DNA from: Actinomyces sp.
GTDB lineage: Bacteria > Actinomycetota > Actinomycetes > Actinomycetales > Actinomycetaceae
DNA length: 6,529 bases
Direction: 5' to 3'
Assembly (NCBI GenBank): GCA_012837655.1
Contig: DUQT01000025.1
Span: 1 to 6,529 of the forward strand
The position numbers were made by a program, and so were the translations under genes. The notes under the pieces are model-generated. The model saw only the letters and a program-made list of their open reading frames with translations. It was not told the DNA's origin and did not search any database. Shown one piece after another: positions 1-5,085 of the stretch (the first letter of the stretch is position 1; each line of letters begins with the position of its first letter).

Positions 1-56
1 GACGGCTCAATCTGAGCCATATCCACCATTTCAGTTTCTGCAAAAGTCTGAGCCAT
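1..56 (-). CDS. Possible 5' end of a minus-strand gene, cut by the window edge
   Basis: Read on the minus strand, an ATG at 56-54 opens a frame with no stop to the window edge. It begins MAQTFAETEMVDMAQIEP (18 complete codons). The acidic, Met-Ala-Gln start looks like a normal protein N-terminus, and the gene would diverge from the plus-strand pair starting at 393. A second in-frame ATG lies at 20-18; both starts are followed by the same bases (ATGGCTCAGA), so either could be used. No clear Shine-Dalgarno sequence precedes the first one. The product cannot be recognised from so few residues, and the call rests only on an open frame and position, so it could be spurious. Confidence 0.35.
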   Translation of the reverse strand, partial: MAQTFAETEMVDMAQIEP

Positions 57-103
57 GCTTCAATCGTGGCACAATCCCCGCAATTTCGCGGGTGCGTTCC
101 ACC

Positions 104-128
104 AGGTGACGCGCGGTGTTGGTCACCT
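104..128. repeat. Inverted repeat AGGTGAC-N11-GTCACCT
   Basis: Perfect 7-base arms at 104-110 and 122-128 are separated by 11 bases. It could be a protein binding site or a small hairpin. It is preceded by GCGTTCCACC (94-103), a 10-mer that also precedes the large hairpin at 5223-5259. Confidence 0.5.
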
Positions 129-154
129 CGCGGCGGCGCTCGGCACTCGCAGGC

Positions 155-353
155 CGCGGTGTCGTCTTGTCGCAGGTCGCGGTGTGCGCTTTCCACAGTC
201 CACTCGTTCTAGCGTCTTGCACAGCCCCGCGCTCGTGTGTTGCCGTGCCGCCTTTTTACCCCACGTCGCGCTGTCGTCTTGTTACCCGCAGGTCGCGGTG
301 TGTGCTTTCCACAGTCCGCTCGTTCTAGCGTCTTGCACAGCCCCGCCCTCGTG
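155..353. repeat. Pair of ~85-bp direct repeats in tandem, 29 bp apart
   Basis: Copy 1 is 155-237 (83 bp) and copy 2 is 267-353 (87 bp). By eye they differ at four substitutions (159/271, 187/303, 200/316, 232/348) plus a 4-base insertion, TACC at about 283-286, in copy 2. The unit carries CGCAGGTCGCGGTGT (171-185 and 287-301), and a third, one-mismatch copy of this 15-mer lies at 148-162. Two diverged copies with a unique spacer point to a local duplication, not a CRISPR array. No coding capacity is apparent; the role is unknown. Confidence 0.85.
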
Positions 354-358
354 ACGTT

Positions 359-392
359 TTGAAAGTCGTGAAGGCGACTTACCTTTTCAGGC
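359..392 (+). promoter_or_regulatory. Candidate promoter with operator-like inverted repeat, upstream of the WXG-like gene
   Basis: TTGAAA (359-364) resembles a -35 box and TACCTT (380-385) fits the actinobacterial TANNNT -10 pattern. The spacer is 15 bases, which is short. The -10 box ends 7 bases before the ATG at 393, so the transcript would be leaderless or almost so, matching the lack of a well-placed Shine-Dalgarno. Between and touching the two boxes is a perfect inverted repeat, AAGTCG (363-368) and CGACTT (375-380), around a 6-base centre. An inverted repeat filling the spacer is a classic repressor site, but as RNA it could also be a small hairpin. The elements are visible; their function is inferred. 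Confidence 0.45.
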
Positions 393-635
393 ATGGATTT
401 GATTTACGAGGTCGAGGCTGGGTTGGCCAGTTTGGATTCAGCGATTCAGCAGTTTGCGGGGATTGCGTTGGATTGGGATGGGGCGGCTGCGCGGATGGTG
501 CGAGTGCAAATCGGGACGCTGTTACAGCAGATGGTTGCCGTGAGGACCGAGCTGTCGCAAGCGCGGTTTGAGTTGATTTCTGCGCGACAAGAATACCTGG
601 ATCAGTTGGCTGCGGCGTTGCTGGGGGTTGGATGA
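393..635 (+). CDS. Small WXG100-like helical protein, putative partner of the downstream lipase effector
   Basis: An 80-residue acidic protein. It reads as two amphipathic helices (about residues 3-23 and 31-76) joined by a turn with W28-D29-G30 followed by AAAR. That is the layout of WXG100/ESAT-6-like proteins, which form helical hairpins and dimerise as substrates or partners of type VII secretion. At 80 residues it is slightly shorter than the usual ~100. It has no signal peptide, transmembrane segment or cysteine. The ATG at 393 was chosen because it lies 7 bases after a TANNNT box and gives a sensible helix start. Its stop overlaps the next gene's start (ATGA, 632-635), so the two are almost certainly cotranscribed and translationally coupled. 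Seven of its 12 leucines are TTG, unlike hisC. The secretion role is inferred from fold-like pattern and neighbour; it could be a helical chaperone that is not secreted. Confidence 0.75.
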   Translation: MDLIYEVEAGLASLDSAIQQFAGIALDWDGAAARMVRVQIGTLLQQMVAVRTELSQARFELISARQEYLDQLAAALLGVG

Positions 636-2503
636 GTCGAACGATTTTTATTGACTCGGGCGGCACGGCGGTAGACACGGAGACGTTGGTGGGCGCGACG
701 GTGGTGAGCTCGCGGGTGTCGGAGACGCTAAACGCCGTTGCTGTGAGGCTTAGTCAAGCCGGGTTTGCTGCGCAACTAGAGGGGGTTGTGGGGCCGGTCG
801 CAGGATTTGGAACTGGAGGATTTGGAACCTTCGGGGCTGCTGGTGGTCCCGGGGCGGGTGGCTTGCCGTCAGTTCAGTACGTGCAGGCATTGAATCGGGT
901 GGTGGAGGCAGGGCAGGTTCTGCACGGATTGTCGGGACAGCTTGCGGAGCTAGGCGAATCGCTGACCTTAGCCGCCGATGTTTATGAGAGGGCCGAGCGC
1001 ACTGCGATGGGTGTGTTCTCAGATGCCACGGGTTCGCACGCGTGGATGGCGGAAGCCGGAGTGGATTGGGCAGGCAAACACGTTTCACCCGTGATTTCGC
1101 GGCTGGACTGGAGTTTCCGCGTGGGCAAAGCGTACCTGTGGAGCGTTCCTTTTCGACTTGCCGGTGATCAAAGCGTGTTTGAGCGAGCGCTATCCGCGTT
1201 GGTGATTGATCGACTGGCGTTGACGAGGACGGCTGATCATCCGGTGGAACACTCTGCGGCATTATTGTCGCAACTGTATCCATCGGTGGAAGTAGCGCTG
1301 GGGGAGTATCGCGCAGACCTCGTCATGCAACCATCACTGGGAACTGTGGGGACGCAAGGAATTTCTGCTCTGCAGTGGTCGCGTTCGGATTATCGGTACG
1401 GGTTAAAGGGATTCGATGTCTATAGCCAGGCTCAGCCCTTGGACCTGAATGGTCTTGATTCGGCCGCTCCAAAGAATCGTGGTCCTGCGGAACCGATCAG
1501 CCTGGGTGTCGCGGCGGGAGGGCTACTTTCGCGGAGTTTGCGAAATCGTTTGAGTCATCCCGAAACGGTCGCCGTCCTTAACGCGATTGCGGGGACGAAG
1601 CGCATATCTCGTCCGGTTGCAGTTCCTACGGTTAGCGGCACGAATCTCACCGCCCGATCGGGAACTACGGGAGTCCGTACATCGAACGGGTCTGATGGGC
1701 TCCGAGCCGTTAGTGGAACCGTGGGCGATTCGCGTACCTCAGCCGCGTCCTCGTTTTCAAAATATGCGCCTTCTGTGCCGACTGAAACGCCGCAGACCGC
1801 GTCAGATTTGGTTGCTCGAGTCAAGGAACTGCGTGACAACCCGACGGGTGCGGATGTTGCTGGTGAGGGGTCACCGCACGGTGAGTTTGAGATTCAACGG
1901 CATGAAACTCCGGGGGAGGAGCGGCCTTCGTGGTCGGTTGTTTTGCGGGGTACGCAGCAGTGGCATCCAACTACGCCGAACCCGAAGGACATGCAGTCAA
2001 ACCTTGCATTAGTGGGCGGTGTGCCGAGCGATGAGCAGGCCGCGATCCTAGCCGCCCTGGATCTTTCGGGCGCGGAAACTGGCGACACTATTGAGCTGGT
2101 GGGGCATTCTCAAGGCGGGTTAGTTGCGGGGGCTTTGGCATCTAATACAGCGTTCACTTCGCGCTATCACGTCGCGGGTGTTGTGACAGCGGGTTCTCCG
2201 ATTCAGGGCATGGACATCGCCAATACCACGCCGGTCCTATCGTTTGAACACACCGATGACTTCGTCGCGGCACTCGATGGGCAGCCAGCCACGCCCTCGC
2301 GAAATCACATCACGGTCTATTCGCGAGGAGGTGACGGATTCGCGCACGACCTGGGCGGCTACGTGACCGACGCGCAGGCGGCCGACCAGGCTGGGAACGC
2401 TGATTTGGACAGGTGGAACGCCAATCGCATCAAGGCGATGGGGATCACGGAGGACACAAAAACGACCCAGCAGCGCTACACGATCACCAGAGTGAAACGG
2501 TAG
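632..2503 (+). CDS. Putative type VII-secreted lipase/esterase effector (helical N-terminus, C-terminal alpha/beta hydrolase)
   Basis: A 623-residue protein without a Sec signal. Residues ~14-48 and ~82-126 look like two helices joined by a Gly-rich loop (about 58-77). The second ends in Y118-E-R-A-E122, matching the YxxxD/E signal of ESX/type VII substrates. Residues ~127-320 are an unrecognised middle region. Residues ~325-390 are a Ser/Thr/Gly-rich linker with repeated SGT. Residues ~393-600 resemble a lipase (class 3-like) domain: VVLRGTQQW (436-444) as oxyanion-loop strand, DMQSNL (453-458) like the DWxTNL of such lipases, nucleophile elbow G491-H-S493-Q-G495, a likely acid at D542/D543 (EHTDDFVAALDG) and a likely catalytic H572. 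The start overlaps the WXG-like gene and follows GGGGG at about 622-627. Known analogues are ESX-exported LipY-type mycobacterial lipases and the staphylococcal type VII lipase toxin TslA. Hydrolase is well supported; secretion and toxin function are inferred. Exact substrate is unknown. Confidence 0.75.
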   Translation: MSRTIFIDSGGTAVDTETLVGATVVSSRVSETLNAVAVRLSQAGFAAQLEGVVGPVAGFGTGGFGTFGAAGGPGAGGLPSVQYVQALNRVVEAGQVLHGLSGQLAELGESLTLAADVYERAERTAMGVFSDATGSHAWMAEAGVDWAGKHVSPVISRLDWSFRVGKAYLWSVPFRLAGDQSVFERALSALVIDRLALTRTADHPVEHSAALLSQLYPSVEVALGEYRADLVMQPSLGTVGTQGISALQWSRSDYRYGLKGFDVYSQAQPLDLNGLDSAAPKNRGPAEPISLGVAAGGLLSRSLRNRLSHPETVAVLNAIAGTKRISRPVAVPTVSGTNLTARSGTTGVRTSNGSDGLRAVSGTVGDSRTSAASSFSKYAPSVPTETPQTASDLVARVKELRDNPTGADVAGEGSPHGEFEIQRHETPGEERPSWSVVLRGTQQWHPTTPNPKDMQSNLALVGGVPSDEQAAILAALDLSGAETGDTIELVGHSQGGLVAGALASNTAFTSRYHVAGVVTAGSPIQGMDIANTTPVLSFEHTDDFVAALDGQPATPSRNHITVYSRGGDGFAHDLGGYVTDAQAADQAGNADLDRWNANRIKAMGITEDTKTTQQRYTITRVKR

Positions 2504-2514
2504 GTGCTGGGTCG
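2463..2514 (+). repeat. Inverted repeat spanning the stop codon of the lipase-like gene
   Basis: CGACCCAGCA (2463-2472) and TGCTGGGTCG (2505-2514) are perfect 10-base complements with a 32-base loop that includes the last codons and the TAG at 2501-2503. As RNA this would fold over the gene end. There is no following T-run, so it is not a standard intrinsic terminator. It may still slow RNase decay or act in factor-dependent termination. Confidence 0.45.
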
Positions 2515-2559
2515 AAAGGTGCCGCTTCGTCCTGCACCTGCGTCGAAGGCTTTCGTGGA

Positions 2560-2601
2560 CGTGCGATCAGAAAACCTCGAGAGGACCTGATCCCACGCAC
2601 G
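2560..2601. repeat. Imperfect hairpin in the convergent intergenic region
   Basis: CGTGCGATCAG (2560-2570) can pair with CTGAT (2587-2591) and GCACG (2597-2601), with a bulge in the right arm, and the loop contains a small CCT/AGG pairing. It lies in the 189-base gap (2504-2692) between two convergent genes, where a terminator would be expected, but it lacks a T-run on either strand. I see no gene in this gap. Confidence 0.35.
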
Positions 2602-2692
2602 ATTCGACAGTCTAGCGCTGGGCTAAAGTTCTCCACTTGACCTTCTGCCAAAGCTGACTAGGGCGTGTGGGACGTCGCGGAAACGGTCGCGT

Positions 2693-3073
2693 TTAGTCCT
2701 TCACGGAAGCGAGCGCGCCCGCAACGATCGAGGAAACGACCGCGGTAATAAGCCCGCCAAACAGCGCGGCCCAGAAGCCAGTGACCTCCATGCCGAAGCC
2801 GACCTGGTGGGTCACCCAGCCAGTCAGTAGGAAAATAAGCGCATTGACGACCAGCGCGAACAGGCCGAACGTCAAAATGTAGATCGGGAACGTCAACGCC
2901 TTCAATAGTGGACGCACGATCATATTCAGAAGCGTGAAAACAAAGCCAATAATGGCCAGAGTCAGCAACGACTGTCCTAAATCATCCGAAGTCGGAAGCG
3001 TAATGCCGCTTACCAGGACGCTCGCCAGCCAGATGCCAGCCATATTGGCGATCAGTGTGATTAGAAAGTTCAT
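2693..3073 (-). CDS. Four-helix membrane protein, phage holin family 4 superfamily IV type (PF04020-like)
   Basis: A 126-residue, very hydrophobic protein with four predicted membrane helices at about 3-22, 34-52, 63-85 and 99-121. The pattern N50-MIV-R54-P-LLK, then a TFPIYILTFGLF stretch, then VTGFWAALFGGLI near the end, is typical of the 'phage holin family 4 / mycobacterial 4-TMS' group (PF04020), whose members are about 110-130 residues and common in bacterial chromosomes. Despite the name, most are not in prophages and their function is not established; nothing phage-like surrounds this one. The ATG at 3073-3071 puts helix 1 at the extreme N-terminus, as usual in the family. No strong Shine-Dalgarno is visible. 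It diverges from the aminotransferase gene across only 75 bases, so the two promoters must share that gap. Confidence 0.85.
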   Translation of the reverse strand: MNFLITLIANMAGIWLASVLVSGITLPTSDDLGQSLLTLAIIGFVFTLLNMIVRPLLKALTFPIYILTFGLFALVVNALIFLLTGWVTHQVGFGMEVTGFWAALFGGLITAVVSSIVAGALASVKD

Positions 3074-3136
3074 ACTTCAAGTGTTGCAGGTTTGTTCAGC
3101 TTGCGAAAACGAAACAGCTCAAAACCGCAACAGGGA

Positions 3137-3148
3137 TAGGCTGGCAAC
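3137..3148 (+). promoter_or_regulatory. Candidate -10 box of a leaderless promoter for the aminotransferase
   Basis: TAGGCT (3137-3142) matches TANNNT, and its last base is seven bases before the A of the ATG at 3149. That is the spacing expected if transcription starts on the start codon itself, a common arrangement in Actinomycetota. No good -35 box is seen 16-18 bases upstream. ATAGG (3136-3140) could alternatively serve as a weak Shine-Dalgarno sequence on a longer transcript. Confidence 0.45.
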
Positions 3149-4219
3149 ATGGTTGAAACGACGCCCGTAAATATCCGCGAGGACGTAGCTGAGCTACCCG
3201 CATACATTCCCGGTGCGCGCCCTGACTCGGCTGGGGTTGCGAAACTGTCCTCTAACGAGAACCCCTACATTCCCCTTGAGGCCGTGCGCGAAGCCGGCCG
3301 CGCGGCCCTTGACGCTGTGAACAGGTATCCGGATATGGCGTCGCGAGATCTGACAGAAGCCCTCGCGAAATTCCACGGCGTCAACGAAGATCAGATCGTA
3401 TTGGGAACCGGGTCTTCGGCGTTGCTCGTGCACGCGATGACTGCGGTTGCGCGGCCCGGCTCGAAGGTCGTTTTCGCGTGGAGGTCCTTCGAGTCCTACC
3501 CGATCGCCACGGTTACAGCGGGATCAAAGGCAGTTGCCGTTCCGCTCGCGGCCGGTGGCCGTCACGATTTCGATGCCATGGCCCGCGCTATTGACGCGGA
3601 CACCAGTGCCGTCATTGTCTGCAATCCAAACAATCCGACCGGGGCGGCACACACCCTGACTGAGATCCGCTCGTTCCTTGACCGCGTTCCCAGCCACGTC
3701 CTCGTCATCATCGACGAAGCGTACATCGACTTTGCGACCGAACCCGGCGTGGAAACCGCGATCCCACTAATCGAAGAGTTCCCAAACATCGTCATCGCGC
3801 GCACCTTCTCGAAAGCGTTCGGACTAGCCGGCGCTCGCGTTGGCTACATGATCGGCGAACCCAACCTAATTCGCGCCATTTCAAAGGTCACCACCCCCTT
3901 CGGAGTTTCCCACGTCGCCCAACAGTTAGCGATCACCGCCCTCGAAAATCATGATTGGGTTGTCGAAGCGGTTGCGAAACTTGTTGCAGAACGAGGGCGA
4001 GTCTGGCGTGCGCTACGGGATTTAGACGTTGAACCCGTGGCGTCGCAGTCGAACTTTATTTGGATTCCGGCCGAGGTCATGGATCCGCAGGAGCTACCCG
4101 CCGCGTGTCGGGATGCGGACGTGCTGGTGCGTAGTTTCCCAGAGGGAACGCGCATAAGCATTGGACTGCCGGAGGAAAACGATCGCCTAATCGAGGTCAT
4201 TAGGCAACTGCAAAAGTAG
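3149..4219 (+). CDS. hisC: Histidinol-phosphate / aromatic amino acid aminotransferase (HisC/Pat family)
   Basis: A complete 356-residue fold-type I PLP-dependent aminotransferase. It would interconvert histidinol phosphate and imidazole acetol phosphate, or aromatic amino acids and their keto acids, using glutamate/2-oxoglutarate in the cytoplasm. Landmarks in order: SSNENPY (34-40), N58-R-Y60-P-D, GTGSS (86-90), WRSFESYP (111-118, ring stacking on PLP), CNPNNPTGA (158-166), IDEAYIDF (188-195), RTFSKAFGLAG (218-228) with the PLP-binding lysine K222, GARVGY (228-233), and R335 in GTRISIG as the likely carboxylate-binding arginine. WRSFESYP, SQSNFIWIP and PEEND resemble the actinobacterial 'Pat' (HisC2) aromatic aminotransferases as much as HisC. 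The gene stands alone, not in a his operon, which also favours a Pat-like role. The family is certain; the preferred substrate is not. Confidence 0.93.
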   Translation: MVETTPVNIREDVAELPAYIPGARPDSAGVAKLSSNENPYIPLEAVREAGRAALDAVNRYPDMASRDLTEALAKFHGVNEDQIVLGTGSSALLVHAMTAVARPGSKVVFAWRSFESYPIATVTAGSKAVAVPLAAGGRHDFDAMARAIDADTSAVIVCNPNNPTGAAHTLTEIRSFLDRVPSHVLVIIDEAYIDFATEPGVETAIPLIEEFPNIVIARTFSKAFGLAGARVGYMIGEPNLIRAISKVTTPFGVSHVAQQLAITALENHDWVVEAVAKLVAERGRVWRALRDLDVEPVASQSNFIWIPAEVMDPQELPAACRDADVLVRSFPEGTRISIGLPEENDRLIEVIRQLQK

Positions 4220-4260
4220 GCTTCTGCGCGGTGCCGGGATGACTATTTTTCGTCCGCTTA

Positions 4261-5064
4261 CTACCAGGCCCACGGGAGGGTTAGGAAAACCGCGATGGAG
4301 ATCGCGACCTCGAGTGGGCCAATAACTGCGGGGCGCCACGGTTTGCCGCGTTTTATGGCGCTAAGGGGCATGGCGACAGCTCGCGCGAGCACGCCGACCC
4401 ACACGGCCACGTGAACCCAAGAGACCCATCCGATCACTGCGAGGACGATCATTGCAATGACGCTGATTGCGTGAGCGACGATAGAGCCGACAAGCCAGGA
4501 GGTTTCACCGCGCTCGCGGATTAAGGTCTTGACGTAAGGAACTGTCAATACGAAGTAGATGCCCAGGAGCGCGGCGAAAAGCCAGGCTAAAGGATCGATG
4601 TCTCCGGAAAACCAGGGTGTCGGGTGTGCAAGATTCGTTGCTACCGGGACGATCAAAACCGAAGCGATGATCGTCGAGATCCGGGAGGATAGGTCGCGTT
4701 CGTCTCGGCTCCACGCGTGGTAAGCCCAGTACCCAATCAGTGGTACGTACAGCACTGCCCACCACAGGATGTGCGGGGCCAGAACTAACAGTGGCAAACC
4801 GGAAGCCGCGGTGACCGTTGCGTATGTGATCACCGCGGGGCGATAGCGGACGCGGAAGCGAGACTTGAGGTACTTCTCGCCGACGCTGAACAGCAGGAAC
4901 CCGCCCGTCCACGCAATACCGAGCAGGGCGAGCAACCAGGTCTTGTCGGCCAAGATGATGCCCGCAAGTAGGGGCATGAATCCCATTGGCCAGGATCCGT
5001 GTTGGTCAGGAACCCAGCCATTCATGATTGCGGGAGAGCGCCGCTTTCTTCTGGTTTTATCCAT
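4261..5064 (-). CDS. YwiC-like multi-pass membrane protein
   Basis: A 267-residue integral membrane protein of the YwiC-like family (PF14256). The family hallmark is an N-terminal W17-VPDQHGSWPMGFMP run just before the first hydrophobic segment. About eight to nine hydrophobic segments follow, near residues 27-39, 43-60, 77-95, 99-116, 130-146, 158-176, 190-211, 214-232 and 246-262. A basic stretch (KTRRKRR, 3-9) precedes the motif. The molecular function of the family is not established; in Bacillus subtilis ywiC lies beside the fnr/narK anaerobic genes. The ATG at 5064 is followed by M14, which sits just before the conserved motif and is an alternative start; neither has a strong Shine-Dalgarno. 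The gene is convergent with the aminotransferase, 41 bases apart, with no obvious terminator between. The upstream start lies inside an inverted repeat at 5059-5085. Confidence 0.85.
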   Translation of the reverse strand: MDKTRRKRRSPAIMNGWVPDQHGSWPMGFMPLLAGIILADKTWLLALLGIAWTGGFLLFSVGEKYLKSRFRVRYRPAVITYATVTAASGLPLLVLAPHILWWAVLYVPLIGYWAYHAWSRDERDLSSRISTIIASVLIVPVATNLAHPTPWFSGDIDPLAWLFAALLGIYFVLTVPYVKTLIRERGETSWLVGSIVAHAISVIAMIVLAVIGWVSWVHVAVWVGVLARAVAMPLSAIKRGKPWRPAVIGPLEVAISIAVFLTLPWAW

Positions 5065-5085
5065 GTTATTTAGTTAAACATGGAT
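5059..5085 (-). promoter_or_regulatory. Perfect inverted repeat covering the ywiC-like start codon
   Basis: ATCCATGTT (5059-5067) and AACATGGAT (5077-5085) are perfect 9-base complements around a 9-base AT-rich centre. The ATG of the YwiC-like gene (5064-5062) lies in one arm. The other arm, on the same strand, contains a second ATG (5081-5079) that opens a three-codon frame, Met-Phe-Asn-stop, ending five bases before the main ATG. It may be an operator or an RNA hairpin hiding the start codon. The symmetry is directly visible; the regulatory role is inferred. Confidence 0.5.

Larger units (their letters stand above)
57..392. other. Repeat-rich intergenic region without a convincing gene
   Basis: This 336-base stretch lies between a possible minus-strand gene start and the first plus-strand gene. 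Short open frames cross it on both strands, but their translations are low-complexity Arg/Cys/Ser-rich, several run through the repeated DNA, and none has a ribosome binding site, so I do not call a gene. It contains a CCCGC/GCGGG hairpin (77-92), an AGGTGAC/GTCACCT inverted repeat (104-128), the duplicated block at 155-353, and a promoter-like segment at 359-392. Confidence 0.6.

Noticed and set aside
31..222. 63-codon minus-strand frame near the left edge
   Set aside because: It overlaps the repeated DNA and the alternative frame starting at 56, lacks a start signal, and its composition is Arg/Thr-rich without recognisable features.
185..320. Replication origin from CTTTCCACA words
   Set aside because: Only two words, both mismatched to the DnaA-box consensus and both explained by the duplication; no AT-rich unwinding region or dnaA/dnaN gene.
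155..353. CRISPR array
   Set aside because: Only two long, diverged copies; no regular 20-40 bp repeats with unique spacers and no cas gene.
750..1283. 177-codon minus-strand frame inside the effector gene
   Set aside because: Pro/Arg/Ser-rich shadow of a strongly supported coding frame on the other strand; no motif or start signal.
2413..2640. 75-codon open frame overlapping the end of the effector gene, considered as an immunity gene
   Set aside because: More than a third lies out of frame inside the effector gene; it is His/Gly/Lys-rich without hydrophobic core or signal, and has no ribosome binding site.
2681..2694. AAACG-GTCG-CGTTT hairpin at the end of the four-helix membrane protein gene
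   Set aside because: Only five base pairs, overlapping the stop codon, without a T-run; too weak to call a terminator.
2693..3073. Prophage lysis cassette
   Set aside because: The protein belongs to the chromosomal four-helix 'holin superfamily IV' group and there is no endolysin, tail, integrase or attachment site nearby.
4220..4260. Terminator between the convergent aminotransferase and YwiC-like genes
   Set aside because: There is a run of five T, but no stable stem directly before it on either strand.
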